A DNA stretch of 64,000 bases from Gemmatimonadota bacterium (GCA_020344015.1 CP070812.1:3609668-3673667), one strand, 5' to 3'; counted from the first letter of the stretch, positions 1 through 9,336 are shown. Translations and numbers: made by a program. The notes: generated from the sequence alone by a model not told the origin.

Positions 1-265
1 CGTAGCAGATACCTAGCAGCGGAACGCCGAGCTCGAGCAACTCGGCATCCGCAGTGGGCACATCCTCACCGTAGACGCTCGCCGGGCCACCCGACAGGAC
101 CACACCGCTGGGCCCCCACTCCCGCACCCAAGCCGTCTGGTGCGTCGGCGGGTGGATCTCGCAGTAGACCCGTTCCTCCCGGATGCGCCGAGCGATCAGC
201 TGGGTGTACTGGCTCCCATAGTCGAGGATCAGGATTCGGTCTTCAGGTAGTGTGCCGCTTCTCAT
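1..265 (-). CDS. guaA: GMP synthase (glutamine-hydrolysing), N-terminal part, cut by window edge
   Basis: The visible 88 codons are the start of the glutamine amidotransferase domain of GMP synthase, which converts XMP to GMP using glutamine ammonia in purine synthesis. LDYGSQY lies at about residues 14-20, LSGGPASVY near residue 60, and the window ends in LLGICY, which contains the expected catalytic Cys of the triad. The ATG at 265-263 is preceded by an AAGGA-like stretch placed very close to the start. It is the last gene of the minus-strand run after proS, separated from it by a palindrome. The synthetase half lies outside the window, so completeness cannot be judged. Confidence 0.93.
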   Translation of the reverse strand, partial: MRSGTLPEDRILILDYGSQYTQLIARRIREERVYCEIHPPTHQTAWVREWGPSGVVLSGGPASVYGEDVPTADAELLELGVPLLGICY

Positions 266-288
266 TCCTTCTCTTCGTTCAGTGAGGT

Positions 289-346
289 GACCGGTGGCCG
301 GTACGGAATACACTGGCTACCGGCTACCGCATACCGGCTACCGGTC
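289..346. repeat. Imperfect palindrome between proS and guaA
   Basis: The arms GACCGGTGGCCGGTA (289-303) and TACCGGCTACCGGTC (332-346) pair over 15 bases with one G-U type mismatch. The loop itself repeats the CTACCGG unit. The right arm overlaps the proS stop codon (TGA, 347-345), so the hairpin starts inside the stop. It could act as a terminator or mRNA-end stabiliser for proS, but no T-run follows it. It resembles in layout three other palindromes in this window. Confidence 0.7.
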
Positions 347-1802
347 AGTACGCCCTTGCCCATACGACCTCGTACTCAGCCGGTCCACCGCAGATGCATT
401 TGTCCGGCACCTCATCGCTGGCGAAATCTTCATCGGGAATCACCCGAACGGTGGCCTTCGTATCATCCTTGACTTTCGTTTCGCACTCCTCGGCGCCGCA
501 ATAGCCGGTGTGGATGAATCCGCCACCGCCGGAGATGATGCTCTTGAACTCGTCGTAGTCCGAGACACCACGGTAAGAGTTTTCCTCGCGCCGCCGCAGC
601 GCTGACTCGAGCAGCGCGGCCTGCATCTCATCGAGCAGGGCGGGGATCCGGGCGGTCACCTCGCCGTCGGGGATCGGTGTCTTCCGTGCCTTGGGATCCT
701 CTGAGACGCGCAGCACCGCCATGACCTGTTTCTTCTCCAGGTCTTTGGGCCCGATCTCGATGCGGATCGGTACGCCCTTACCTTCCCACTCGTAGTACTT
801 GGCGCCGGGGTTCAGCGTGTCGCGATCGTCGAACCTGACACGCAAATCACCATTGAGCGTCTTCTCCAGCCGCGCCCCGGCCTCCAGCACTCGCGTCTTT
901 TCGTCATCCGACTTCCAGATCGGCACTATGACTACCTGGATCGGAGCCAGCTTCGGCGGTAGAACGAGACCGGTGTCATCGCTGTGCGTCATCACGAGAC
1001 CGCCGACCAGGCGCGTCGAGACCCCCCAAGACGTGCTCCAGACGTAGTCGTGCTCGCCATCTTCCGTCTGGTACTTCACGTCGAAGGCGCGGGCGAAGTT
1101 CTGGCCGAGGTTGTGCGACGTGCCCGCCTGCAGCGCCCAATTGTCCTGCATCATCGCTTCGCAGGCGTAGGTTCGGTCGGCGCCGGCGAACTTGTCCCAC
1201 TCCGTCTTGATCCCGGTCACCGGAGGCATGGCCATATACTCCTCCATGAACTGCCGGTATAAGCCAAGGATCAGCAGCGTCTCGCGCTGTGCATCGTCCC
1301 AGGTGGCGTGGGCTGTATGCCCCTCCTGCCAGAGGAACTCGAGCGTCCGCAGGAACGGCCGGGTCCGCATCTCCCAGCGGACGATGTTCGCCCACTGGTT
1401 GATCAACATCGGCAGGTCACGGTAGCTCTGGATCCAATCGGCCATGATCGGCCAGATGATGGCTTCCGACGTCGGGCGTATGACGAGCGGCTCCTCGAGC
1501 TCCTTGCCACCCCCGTGTGTGACCAGGGCGATCTCCGGTGCGAACCCCTCGACGTGCTCGGCCTCTTTCTGCAAGAAGCTCTGGGGCAGGAAAAGCGGGA
1601 AGTAGGCGTTCTGGTGACCGGTGGCCTTGAACATCCCGTCCAGCGCTTGCTGCATGAGCTCCCAGATCGCGTAGCCGTGCGGGCGGATCACCATGCAGCC
1701 GCGCACCGGCGAATAGCCGGCCAGCTCGGCGCGCTGGACGACTCCGTTATACCAAGCGGAGAAATCTTCACTCCGCGGGGTTAGCACTTTGTCTTCAGCC
1801 AT
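345..1802 (-). CDS. proS: Prolyl-tRNA synthetase, archaeal/eukaryotic-like type
   Basis: A class II aminoacyl-tRNA synthetase of 485 aa that charges tRNA-Pro in the cytoplasm. It lacks the large editing insertion of the E. coli-type enzyme. It carries motif 2 around VRWEMRTRPFLRTLEFLWQEG, the HATWDDA stretch, and a C-terminal zinc-ribbon-like domain with GYCGAEEC and CICGG. It ends in a C-terminal Tyr, as known for the Thermus-type ProRS, where that residue folds into the active site. I chose the ATG at 1802 because a longer N-terminus has no family similarity. The start overlaps the stop of the upstream membrane protein gene by 8 bases (ATGGCTGA), so the two are probably translationally coupled. 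Confidence 0.95.
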   Translation of the reverse strand: MAEDKVLTPRSEDFSAWYNGVVQRAELAGYSPVRGCMVIRPHGYAIWELMQQALDGMFKATGHQNAYFPLFLPQSFLQKEAEHVEGFAPEIALVTHGGGKELEEPLVIRPTSEAIIWPIMADWIQSYRDLPMLINQWANIVRWEMRTRPFLRTLEFLWQEGHTAHATWDDAQRETLLILGLYRQFMEEYMAMPPVTGIKTEWDKFAGADRTYACEAMMQDNWALQAGTSHNLGQNFARAFDVKYQTEDGEHDYVWSTSWGVSTRLVGGLVMTHSDDTGLVLPPKLAPIQVVIVPIWKSDDEKTRVLEAGARLEKTLNGDLRVRFDDRDTLNPGAKYYEWEGKGVPIRIEIGPKDLEKKQVMAVLRVSEDPKARKTPIPDGEVTARIPALLDEMQAALLESALRRREENSYRGVSDYDEFKSIISGGGGFIHTGYCGAEECETKVKDDTKATVRVIPDEDFASDEVPDKCICGGPAEYEVVWARAY

Positions 1803-2190
1803 CGAGTATCTCTCGGTCTCCTTCGCGCAGGCCAGCGTCATCATCGTCGGCCTGCGGCTTCAAGTCACTCGCTCTTTGATTTCCAGACAGCAGCCAGAGG
1901 GCCACCGGCACCAAAGCAACGGCACCCACCCAACTAATGATCCTGCCGTAGCGCCGGCCCAAGAGTCTGCGCAGCAACCCCCTCGCGCTTACGATAGCTA
2001 CGCTGCCCGCAACCGCACCGGCGCTCAACGGACCGAGCCGATCCCAGGCGGGGCCTACCACTCGGTCCATCAGCTCATCGGTCATCGCCTCCAGCGCCGT
2101 ATCCTCATCGACCGCTGTCGCTTCCCAGCGCTCGCGCACACTCGGTCTGCGGGCCGCGCGCCGTGGTGTCTGCCGCTCGCCGCTAACCAT
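1795..2190 (-). CDS. Hypothetical small membrane protein between hisS and proS
   Basis: A 131-aa protein I do not recognise. The N-terminal half is charged (RQTPRRAARRP, then an acidic stretch EDTALEAMTDELMDR). It has two hydrophobic segments, about residues 55-75 (AGAVAGSVAIVSARG) and 90-107 (WVGAVALVPVALWLL), and an acidic tail. The ATG at 2190 overlaps the hisS stop by 8 bases (ATGGTTAG), and the stop overlaps the proS start by 8 bases, so it is embedded in the operon by design. The tight double coupling is the main evidence that it is a real gene. No function can be assigned. Confidence 0.75.
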   Translation of the reverse strand: MVSGERQTPRRAARRPSVRERWEATAVDEDTALEAMTDELMDRVVGPAWDRLGPLSAGAVAGSVAIVSARGLLRRLLGRRYGRIISWVGAVALVPVALWLLSGNQRASDLKPQADDDDAGLREGDREILDG

Positions 2191-3487
2191 CACCCAACTC
2201 CGCGGCCAGCGTTGGGCCCAGTTCGTCAAAGGGAACAACGCGTTCCTCGCCAGTCGACATGTCACGTATCCGAGCCTGGCTCGCCTCTATCTCTTGAGGC
2301 CCGACGATCACGGCCCGGCGGGCGCCGAGCTGGTCGGCGCTCTTCAACTGGTTGCCGAGCCGGCGATCACGGAACTCGAATATCGCCGACAGGCCGAGGG
2401 CCCTGATGGCTCGAGCGGCGCGGAGCGCCTGGCGGCGGCCGTCGGCGCCGAGCCAGCAGACAAAACAGTCGAGCGCGCGACCGGGCTCGGGCAGCAACCC
2501 GTGGTCGCGCAGCAACTCGGTGAGCACGACGTCGCCCATTCCGAACCCGATCGCCGGCATGTCGATTCCGGCTATCAGACCGAGGAGATCATCGTATCGG
2601 CCGCCACCACATATGGCGCGCAGCTTTCGACCTGCGTCCCAGAGCTCGAAGACGATACCGGTGTAGTAGGCCAGCCCGCGGACCACCGAGAGATCGACAT
2701 CGACGAACTCGACGACACCCAGATTTTCGAGGTGCTCGAGATACGTAGCGAGTTCCGCGACGCGCTCCGCGACGCTCGGGACGTCACCGAAGCGGGCTCG
2801 AAGCTCCTCGATGCCCCGAAGTTCAGTAGCATCGAACACCCCGGCAATCGCGTCCGGCTCGAGGCCGAGCTCGGCGAGTCTGGCCTCTAGACGGTCGCGA
2901 GGCTCGCGATCTAGCTTGTCGACGACCTCGTAGACGGACTCGAGTTTCGTCTCCGGCACGCCGATGTGCAGAAAGATCGCCGCCAGGACCCGACGGTCCG
3001 AGACCCGTGCCCTAACTTGAGTCGAATCGAGCCCGGTGGCGCGCATGATGTCGATCGCAGCGGCGAGCAAGTCGGCGTCGGCCAGAACATCTTCCTCCCC
3101 AAGGATGTCCAGGTTGAGTTGGAAATGCTCCCGCAGGCGACCGCGCTGTTTGCGCTCGTAACGGAAGAGCTGCGGCGTCGAGAACCAGCGGACGGGCTTC
3201 CGAAGCGCCGCCGCCCGAACTCCAACCATGCGGGCCAGGCTCGGCGTCATCTCAGGCCGCAGCGCGACCCTGCGCCCACCCTTGTCCTCGAACTCGTAGA
3301 GCTGCTGGACAATCTCCTCGCCCGACTTGCGAGTATAAAGCTCCAGCGCCTCGAGCGGCGGCCCGTCGTACTCCTCGAACCCGTAGCGGCGTGCAACATC
3401 CCGCCACACGCCCATCAGGTACGAGCGAGCGGCCAATTCCTCAGGATAGAAATCCCTAAACCCAGGCAACCCTTTGAGTTCCACCAT
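2183..3487 (-). CDS. hisS: Histidyl-tRNA synthetase
   Basis: A class II synthetase of 434 aa that charges tRNA-His. KGLPGFRDFYPEE at the N-terminus is the usual family opening. Motif 2 is visible as VALRPEMTPSLAR, and the histidine-specific motif as RGLAYYTGIVFELWD. A C-terminal anticodon-binding domain follows, with GARRAVIVGPQE. The ATG at 3487 (MVELKG) is preferred over a longer frame that would run into folC. It lies 7 bases after the folC stop, so folC-hisS-(131 aa)-proS form one transcription unit. Confidence 0.96.
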   Translation of the reverse strand: MVELKGLPGFRDFYPEELAARSYLMGVWRDVARRYGFEEYDGPPLEALELYTRKSGEEIVQQLYEFEDKGGRRVALRPEMTPSLARMVGVRAAALRKPVRWFSTPQLFRYERKQRGRLREHFQLNLDILGEEDVLADADLLAAAIDIMRATGLDSTQVRARVSDRRVLAAIFLHIGVPETKLESVYEVVDKLDREPRDRLEARLAELGLEPDAIAGVFDATELRGIEELRARFGDVPSVAERVAELATYLEHLENLGVVEFVDVDLSVVRGLAYYTGIVFELWDAGRKLRAICGGGRYDDLLGLIAGIDMPAIGFGMGDVVLTELLRDHGLLPEPGRALDCFVCWLGADGRRQALRAARAIRALGLSAIFEFRDRRLGNQLKSADQLGARRAVIVGPQEIEASQARIRDMSTGEERVVPFDELGPTLAAELGDG

Positions 3488-3494
3488 CGCGAAT

Positions 3495-4793
3495 CTATCC
3501 GACCTTGTTCGTGTCGAGCAAGGAGATCGGCATGCCCAGCTCACGCATCGCGTCGCCCACCGTATGGTTCGACCCGGTCACTACTATGGTCGATGCGACC
3601 TGCGACGCGTGCTGCAGGGCCGCCGCGAAATCCTCGATCACCTCCACCGGATAACTCGATATAGTCGCTGCCACTGCTTCTGCGTCCCAACGTCTCTCGG
3701 GCGGTGAGCTCGGAGCCACTGTAAAGATCGAGACGTCCGCCAGCGCCAATAGCGGCGGCAGCATCTCGGGCCACGGTTTGTCGCCCAAGATCGCGACGAC
3801 CAGCGCCAGGGGACCTCGCAGGTCGAGACTCGTAAGCGCCTGTGCGAGCGCTTCGACACCTACGACGTTGTGCGCGACGTCGAACACCCAAGTCCGATCG
3901 CCGCGTTCCTCGATCTGCAACCTGCCGGGCCATTGGACATCGGCGATCCCCCGCTGCAGCGCTGCCGGCGGCGGCCGCCACGGCCGGGGGAGATTCTGCA
4001 CCGCGAGTGCGGCGAGCCCGACGTTCCATGCCTGATGGTAGCCGACCAACGGACAACGTAGAGAGACCGCTTCATCCGAGTCGGGCCCAACGTACTCCAG
4101 ATCGGTGTGGTCGCGATGGATTCTGATGCGCCGCACACCTGCGTCGTAGCCGATCTGCGAAAGCGGTGCGCCCACTCGCTCCGCTGTCTGTCTTATGATC
4201 CTGCCCGCCTCTGGCTCGAGACGGCCCAGGACCAACGGGACTCCGGGCTTGGCGATCCCCACCTTCTCCCCGGCGATGGCCGAGAGGGTGTTACCCAGGT
4301 ACTCGGAATGGTCCCAAGCGACGTTGGTAATCGCCGCCACCTCGGGCAGCAGCACGTTCGTCGCGTCCAGCCGCCCACCCAAGCCGACCTCCGCGACCGC
4401 GAAATCGACCTCCGCTTCCGCGAAACAAAGCAACGCCAGCGCAGTGGCCGTCTCGAAGAACGTCGCGCCTTCCTTCACGAACGGGCGCAGCCGACCGGCA
4501 CACGCGGCGAGCGTTTCATCGTCGACCGGGCGCCCATCTACCTGTATCCGCTCCGCGAACTCAACGAGATGCGGAGATGTGTACAGGCCGACCCGCCGTC
4601 CGGCGGCACTCAAGATGCTCGCGACCATCGCCGCCACCGAGCCCTTGCCATTAGTCCCACCGATGTGAACAGATCGGTAGGCCATGTGCGGCCGGCCCAC
4701 GCCGTGAAGCATGGCACGGGTCCGCCGAAGACCCCAGTGGATCTGCCCGGTAGGCTGCAGCCCGAGCAGCTCCGAGAGATCAGAGCTCGTCAC
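3495..4793 (-). CDS. folC: Bifunctional folylpolyglutamate / dihydrofolate synthase
   Basis: A Mur-ligase-family enzyme of 432 aa that adds glutamate to dihydropteroate and to folates. The P-loop HIGGTNGKGSVAAM sits at residues 43-56, YTSPHLVEFAERI follows, and the magnesium/ATP motifs TNVAWDHSEYLG and VFDVAHN are present. Translation starts at GTG 4793. It lies 59 bp after accD on the same strand, an accD-folC order also seen in enterobacteria. Length is typical. Confidence 0.95.
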   Translation of the reverse strand: MTSSDLSELLGLQPTGQIHWGLRRTRAMLHGVGRPHMAYRSVHIGGTNGKGSVAAMVASILSAAGRRVGLYTSPHLVEFAERIQVDGRPVDDETLAACAGRLRPFVKEGATFFETATALALLCFAEAEVDFAVAEVGLGGRLDATNVLLPEVAAITNVAWDHSEYLGNTLSAIAGEKVGIAKPGVPLVLGRLEPEAGRIIRQTAERVGAPLSQIGYDAGVRRIRIHRDHTDLEYVGPDSDEAVSLRCPLVGYHQAWNVGLAALAVQNLPRPWRPPPAALQRGIADVQWPGRLQIEERGDRTWVFDVAHNVVGVEALAQALTSLDLRGPLALVVAILGDKPWPEMLPPLLALADVSIFTVAPSSPPERRWDAEAVAATISSYPVEVIEDFAAALQHASQVASTIVVTGSNHTVGDAMRELGMPISLLDTNKVG

Positions 4794-4852
4794 GGCACGA
4801 CCCTGGATACATGGCGCCTAATAATACGAGACAGCGGGACCGTGGGTAGGTT

Positions 4853-5689
4853 TCAGCCCACCATATGCTGGAGAAGTCTCGATACCGTAGGCTTCAGCTC
4901 CGGTCTCGCCACGACGATGTCCACCATGCCGTGCTCGAGCAGGAACTCGGCGCGCTGGAACCCGTCGGGCAACTCCTGGCCGATGGTCTGCTCGATGACC
5001 CGCGGGCCGGCGAAGCCAATCAGCGCGCCGGGCTCGGCGATGATGACGTCACCGAGCATAGCGAAGGAGGCCGTGACGCCACCCGTGGTCGGGTGGGTCA
5101 GGATGGAGATGTACGGCAACCGTGATCTATGCATCCGTCCCAAGGCGCTCGATGTCTTTGCCATCTGCATTAGCGAGAGCACACCCTCCATCATACGGGC
5201 ACCGCCCGAGGCCGAGACGATTATCAAAGGGTTCTTCTCATCGAGGGCGCGTTCCGCGACCCGCGCAATCTTCTCGCCGACAACGGAGCCCATCGAGCCG
5301 CCGATGAATCCGAAATCCATGACTCCGAACTGGACAGGCATGCCCTCGACATGGCCAGCGCCCGTGAGAACCGCCTCCTTCGTGCCGCCCTTCTTGATCG
5401 CGCGCTCGTAGCGCTCCGCGTACGGCGTCGGTCCGACAAATTCCAGCGGGTCGACCGACCGCAGTTCGGAATCGTACTCCTTTTCCAGCGCGTCATCGAG
5501 CAGCAGGCGGGCGTAGTCCGCAGGCCCAATGCGGAAATGGTATCCGCACTTGCCGCAGACGCCGGCGTTCTCGTTCAGCTTCTCACGGTAGATGATCTCG
5601 CCGCAGCCGTCGCACTTCTTCCACACGTCCGCCGGCAATTCCCGCTTCTGCTTGACCAGCTTCTTCTTTTCTTTCCGAAACCAAGCCAT
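4853..5689 (-). CDS. accD: Acetyl-CoA carboxylase carboxyltransferase subunit beta
   Basis: The beta subunit (278 aa) of the carboxyltransferase that makes malonyl-CoA for fatty acid synthesis; it needs AccA, which is not in this window. An N-terminal C4 zinc ribbon (CDGCG near residue 28 and CGKCGYHF near residue 46) precedes the crotonase-fold core with GMPVQFGVMDFGFIGGSMGS and SASGGARMMEG. The start at 5689 (MAWFRKEKK) has GGAG about 8 bases upstream. Codon use matches its neighbours. Confidence 0.96.
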   Translation of the reverse strand: MAWFRKEKKKLVKQKRELPADVWKKCDGCGEIIYREKLNENAGVCGKCGYHFRIGPADYARLLLDDALEKEYDSELRSVDPLEFVGPTPYAERYERAIKKGGTKEAVLTGAGHVEGMPVQFGVMDFGFIGGSMGSVVGEKIARVAERALDEKNPLIIVSASGGARMMEGVLSLMQMAKTSSALGRMHRSRLPYISILTHPTTGGVTASFAMLGDVIIAEPGALIGFAGPRVIEQTIGQELPDGFQRAEFLLEHGMVDIVVARPELKPTVSRLLQHMVG

Positions 5690-5840
5690 GTGTTGGGGCT
5701 CCATCCTGTGGAGAAGACAGGCTTTGTAAGATCTCACACCTCCGCTTCGCCCGCAATGCCCCGCCCGACCTGGCCGCTGCCGGAGTCGACTTCGGCGATT
5801 CTAGCCGCGCGACTGTTGGGGGGAACTCTGCCCCGTGCGA
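5690..5840 (-). other. rodA-accD intergenic region
   Basis: These 151 bases hold no gene. Read on the minus strand there is a TAGAAT box (5803-5798) that could be a -10 element, but no good -35 box lies at the right distance. A short CCTGT/ACAGG hairpin lies just before the accD Shine-Dalgarno region. A weak accD promoter here is possible but not established. Confidence 0.3.
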
Positions 5841-7067
5841 CTATGCTCCCGTCCTGGTGTCCACCGCCACGCGCTGGACGATCGCCAGCATGACGAACGA
5901 CATCAGCAGGAAGCTACCACCGTAGCTCAGGAAGGGCAGAGGCAGACCGGTGATGGGAAACAGTCCCACCGTCATCCCGACGTTGGCGAAGAGGTGCGCG
6001 AACCAGAGCGCGATCACGCCAAACACGACGGTCGACGCGAAGGCGTCATCGGAGCGTTCGGCGATCAGCAGCACACGCCAGAGCACGATGGCGAAACAGA
6101 GCAAGACGAGGCAAATACCGATGAACCCGAATTCCTCTCCCAGGACTGCCACGATGAAGTCGGTGTGTTGTTCAGGAAGGAAGGCTAGCCGCTTCTGAGT
6201 TCCCAGGGTAAACCCCTTCCCCAGCCAGCCACCCGAACCGATGGCGACCTGGGACTGGATCAAGTGCCAACCGGCGCCCTGTGGGTCGGCCTCCGGCTGC
6301 AGGAAAGCTAGGATGCGGGTCTTCTGGTATTCGGCGAGGCTTCGCCAGGCGGGCCGCACGAGCACACCCATCGCCACGTTGGCGAAGATGACCGCGAGCG
6401 ACTCGGTCAAGTATGCGCGAGTCCAGTAGAGGAAGCCGACCAGCAGCAAGAACCAGACACCCCAGAGCGGGGTCGAGAACGCCAGGGCGAGGCTGACCAG
6501 CGGGCTGAGGAACAGCGCGAGCTTCGAGAACGGGAGTCCCGACCAGTAGAGGGCTGCGACCAGGATGGCGACGAACACCGAAGCGGTCCCGAGATCGGGC
6601 TCCGCCATGATCAAGGCGAACGGTACGAGAACGACCACCAGGTACGGCCAGAGATCCCAGAGTGTTTCGGGGGACCGCTCGCGGCCGGCATTCAGCTTTG
6701 CGAGCATGAGAATGGTGGCGAGCTTGGCGAACTCGGACGGCTGGAACCCGACGGCGCCGAAGCGAATCCAACTGCGCGGCCCGTCACCGGTCCCCACGAT
6801 GAGCACGGCGATCAACAGCAGCACAGCGACGCCGTAGGCAATCGGGGCGACCCACTCGAGCCAGCGGACCGCGACCCGCAGCGTCAAAGCGAAAGCGATC
6901 AGAGAGATGGCGAGCCAGATCGCCTGCTTTCGCCAGATGCCGGTCACCGACGACGGGACCTCGAGTTCCCCGGCCGAGAAGATCATCGCCACGCCAAAAG
7001 CGGCGAGGCCGACAACCAGGGCGAGGACGACGCCGTCCCCTATGCTAAGCGTCACCCTCTCTCTCAT
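5841..7067 (-). CDS. rodA: Rod-shape-determining peptidoglycan polymerase RodA
   Basis: A SEDS-family glycosyltransferase (408 aa, about ten hydrophobic segments) that polymerises lipid II together with PBP2 during elongation. Family motifs include GDGPRSWIRFGAVGFQPSEFAKL near residues 72-95, IMAEPDLGTASVF, QSQVAIGSGGWLGKGF, LPEQHTDFIVAVLGEEFGF, and the C-terminal TGLPLPFLSYGGSFL. The ATG overlaps the PBP2 stop (ATGA at 7067-7064), so the two partners are translationally coupled. Confidence 0.96.
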   Translation of the reverse strand: MRERVTLSIGDGVVLALVVGLAAFGVAMIFSAGELEVPSSVTGIWRKQAIWLAISLIAFALTLRVAVRWLEWVAPIAYGVAVLLLIAVLIVGTGDGPRSWIRFGAVGFQPSEFAKLATILMLAKLNAGRERSPETLWDLWPYLVVVLVPFALIMAEPDLGTASVFVAILVAALYWSGLPFSKLALFLSPLVSLALAFSTPLWGVWFLLLVGFLYWTRAYLTESLAVIFANVAMGVLVRPAWRSLAEYQKTRILAFLQPEADPQGAGWHLIQSQVAIGSGGWLGKGFTLGTQKRLAFLPEQHTDFIVAVLGEEFGFIGICLVLLCFAIVLWRVLLIAERSDDAFASTVVFGVIALWFAHLFANVGMTVGLFPITGLPLPFLSYGGSFLLMSFVMLAIVQRVAVDTRTGA

Positions 7068-8866
7068 CCGCCTGCTGCCTCGCTGCTGTCGGGACGCACG
7101 ATGCGTTCTCTCAGATAGAAGTCGATGAGCCGCGACACGATGGGCGCCGCGGCCGACGAGCCGTGGCCGCCGGCCTCGACCAACGCAGCAGCCACAATCT
7201 GCGGGTCCTCCGCCGGCGCAAAGCCGATGAACCAGGCGTGATCCTCGCCGTGCGGATTCTGCGCCGTGCCCGTCTTTCCTGCCAACGTCCAGTCACGCAA
7301 ACGCGAACCGCGTGCCGTCCCCGTCGGCTCGTTCAGCACAGCGACGAGGGCGCTGTCCAAGACCGCCAGCTGGTCGGCGTCCAGTGGGAACGACCCGGCA
7401 GGTTCCGGAGCCGCCCCGGTCCTCGCCACCCTAGGCGTCGGGAGAGTGCCGCCGTTCGCCAAGGCGGCGAAGATCTGCGCCATCTTCAAAGGACTCTGTG
7501 CGTTTTCGCCCTGCCCGATCGCCAGATTGAGCACGACCGAGTTCGTCCAGCCGCTGCGACCGTAGCGCTCGTCGTACCATACAGTGTCGGGCGGGTAGGA
7601 ACCGGCAATGTCAGACGGCAGATCGATACCCGTGGGCTGACCGATCCCGAATTCGCTCACGCCAGCCAGCACAACCGGCAGGCTCATCTTGAGGCCGAGC
7701 TGATAGAAGTACACATCGCAGCTCTGGCGGATCGCGCCGTGGAGGTCGAGCGAACCGTGGCCGATCGGCGTCCAGTCGTGGAAGACCCGGTTGCCGTACC
7801 TGAGCGCTCCCCTGCAGGGGATCTGCATCTTCGTGTCGACCACCGCGTGACCTTCCTTCAACGCGATCCCCGCCATGATGAGCTTGAAGGTCGAGCCCGG
7901 CGCGTAGGCGGCGGTGACAGCACGATTGAAGAGCGGCTGACCCGGGTCCGTGTTGAGAACTCGCCAGGCGGCCGGCTCGAACCCACCGACGAACAAGTTC
8001 GGATCGTAGCTCGGCGCGCTGTACATGGCGAGCACGGCGCCGGTCCTCGGCTCCATGGCGACGATCGCTCCGGCCATGGTGTCGGGAAACAGCTCGGCCG
8101 CACGCTCCTGCAGCGCGAGGTCGATATTCAGGTAGAGATCGCGGCCGGGAACCGGCTCTACCGTCGGGCGGCCCCTGAACTCGCCTACCACTCGGCCGAG
8201 CGCGCTCACCTCCACGTAGCGCACACCCGGAGTACCGGCGAGCAGCCGATCGTAGACGCGCTCTACGCCCGTCTGCCCGACGATTCGTCCCGGTTCGTAG
8301 CCCTCGAACTCGGGGAGCCTGAGGTCGGCATCGCTGATCTCTGCCACGTAGCCAACGACGTGAGCGAGCAGTGAGTTACGCGTGTAGAGCCGTTTGGGAG
8401 CCGCCTCGATCACAATACCGCCGGGCAGGTGGGCACGTCGCTCTTCGATAGCAGAGACCTCGGCGAAGCTGGCGTTCCGCGCCACGGTGACCGGGCGGTT
8501 GGGATGTCGACGATAGTTCTCGACCATGCGATCGAACTGTTCGCCGGACAGCTCGAGTATCGGCGCCAGTTCATCGAGCACGACGCGCAGCGAGTCTATG
8601 GAGAGCGGCAGAAAGGCTATCGAGTAGCCGGGCACGTTCTCCGCGATGACCTCGCCGTTGCGATCGTAGATCGTACCGCGCGCCGCCGGGACGGGGAGCT
8701 GACGGACTCGATTGCCCTCCGACTGCAGCGCGTAGGTGGTGTGTTTGAGGATCTGGACCCTGAAGAACTGGACGCCCAGACCGACGATGACCAACAGTGC
8801 CAGCCAGCGTGCCAGGCGTCCGCGCCCGCGAATGTACACCTGATGCGACCGTGAGATAGTTCTCAT
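7064..8866 (-). CDS. mrdA: Penicillin-binding protein 2 (elongasome transpeptidase)
   Basis: A class B penicillin-binding protein of 600 aa that cross-links peptidoglycan during elongation with RodA. An N-terminal membrane anchor (LARWLALLVIVGLGVQFFRV) precedes the dimerisation domain (RGTIYDRNGEVIAENVPGYS). The transpeptidase carries the SxxK motif in APGSTFKLIM, the SxN-like IRQSCDVYFY and AGKTGTAQNP. It is coupled on both sides: ATGA overlap with mreD upstream and with rodA downstream. Confidence 0.96.
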   Translation of the reverse strand: MRTISRSHQVYIRGRGRLARWLALLVIVGLGVQFFRVQILKHTTYALQSEGNRVRQLPVPAARGTIYDRNGEVIAENVPGYSIAFLPLSIDSLRVVLDELAPILELSGEQFDRMVENYRRHPNRPVTVARNASFAEVSAIEERRAHLPGGIVIEAAPKRLYTRNSLLAHVVGYVAEISDADLRLPEFEGYEPGRIVGQTGVERVYDRLLAGTPGVRYVEVSALGRVVGEFRGRPTVEPVPGRDLYLNIDLALQERAAELFPDTMAGAIVAMEPRTGAVLAMYSAPSYDPNLFVGGFEPAAWRVLNTDPGQPLFNRAVTAAYAPGSTFKLIMAGIALKEGHAVVDTKMQIPCRGALRYGNRVFHDWTPIGHGSLDLHGAIRQSCDVYFYQLGLKMSLPVVLAGVSEFGIGQPTGIDLPSDIAGSYPPDTVWYDERYGRSGWTNSVVLNLAIGQGENAQSPLKMAQIFAALANGGTLPTPRVARTGAAPEPAGSFPLDADQLAVLDSALVAVLNEPTGTARGSRLRDWTLAGKTGTAQNPHGEDHAWFIGFAPAEDPQIVAAALVEAGGHGSSAAAPIVSRLIDFYLRERIVRPDSSEAAGG

Positions 8867-9336
8867 CGGGCCCTCACGAACGGCAAGGTCAGGTACCCGA
8901 TGACAGCAGTGGCGAGTCCGTCGAGTGGAGCCCGCAAGAAGATGTAAGACAGCGGGTCACCGCTGGCACCGAGGATCAGGAAGATCGCGGTCTCGTACAC
9001 CCACGTTCCGACAAACAGGTAGGTGCCGATGAACAGGGGCTCCTCACCCACGAACGTGTCGCGTGTCATCGACCCGAGGTAGGCCACCAGAACGAGCAGC
9101 AGCGTCGCCAGACCGAAGTGGCTGACGGCCATAGCATCCTCGAGGATACCGAGGGCGAAGCCGACCGCCGCAGCCGCGCCTGGACGCAGCTGGCGAGCCG
9201 AGACGAGAACCGCGCAGAGCAATAGGTTCGGGCTGGCGAACCACGAACCGAAGAGCGGGGCCAGCACGAAGTGCAGGAAAGTCAGCACCAATATGGCGCC
9301 GAGCAATCCGAACCGAGATCCCGTTCGCCCAGCCAC
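8863..9336 (-). CDS. mreD: Rod-shape-determining protein MreD
   Basis: A small integral membrane protein (157 aa) of the elongasome that bridges MreC and RodA/PBP2. It is almost wholly hydrophobic, with about five segments starting at GLLGAILVLTFLHFVLAPLF. I chose the GTG at 9336-9334 (VAGRTGSRFG) because it lies just after the mreC stop at 9339 and gives a normal MreD length. The assignment relies on topology and its place between mreC and mrdA, since MreD sequences diverge strongly. Confidence 0.85.
   Translation of the reverse strand: MAGRTGSRFGLLGAILVLTFLHFVLAPLFGSWFASPNLLLCAVLVSARQLRPGAAAAVGFALGILEDAMAVSHFGLATLLLVLVAYLGSMTRDTFVGEEPLFIGTYLFVGTWVYETAIFLILGASGDPLSYIFLRAPLDGLATAVIGYLTLPFVRAR

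Noticed and set aside
4107..5411. Long plus-strand frame opposite folC and accD
   Set aside because: It is an antisense shadow made by high GC at third positions. It has no family signature, and both minus-strand genes are clear.
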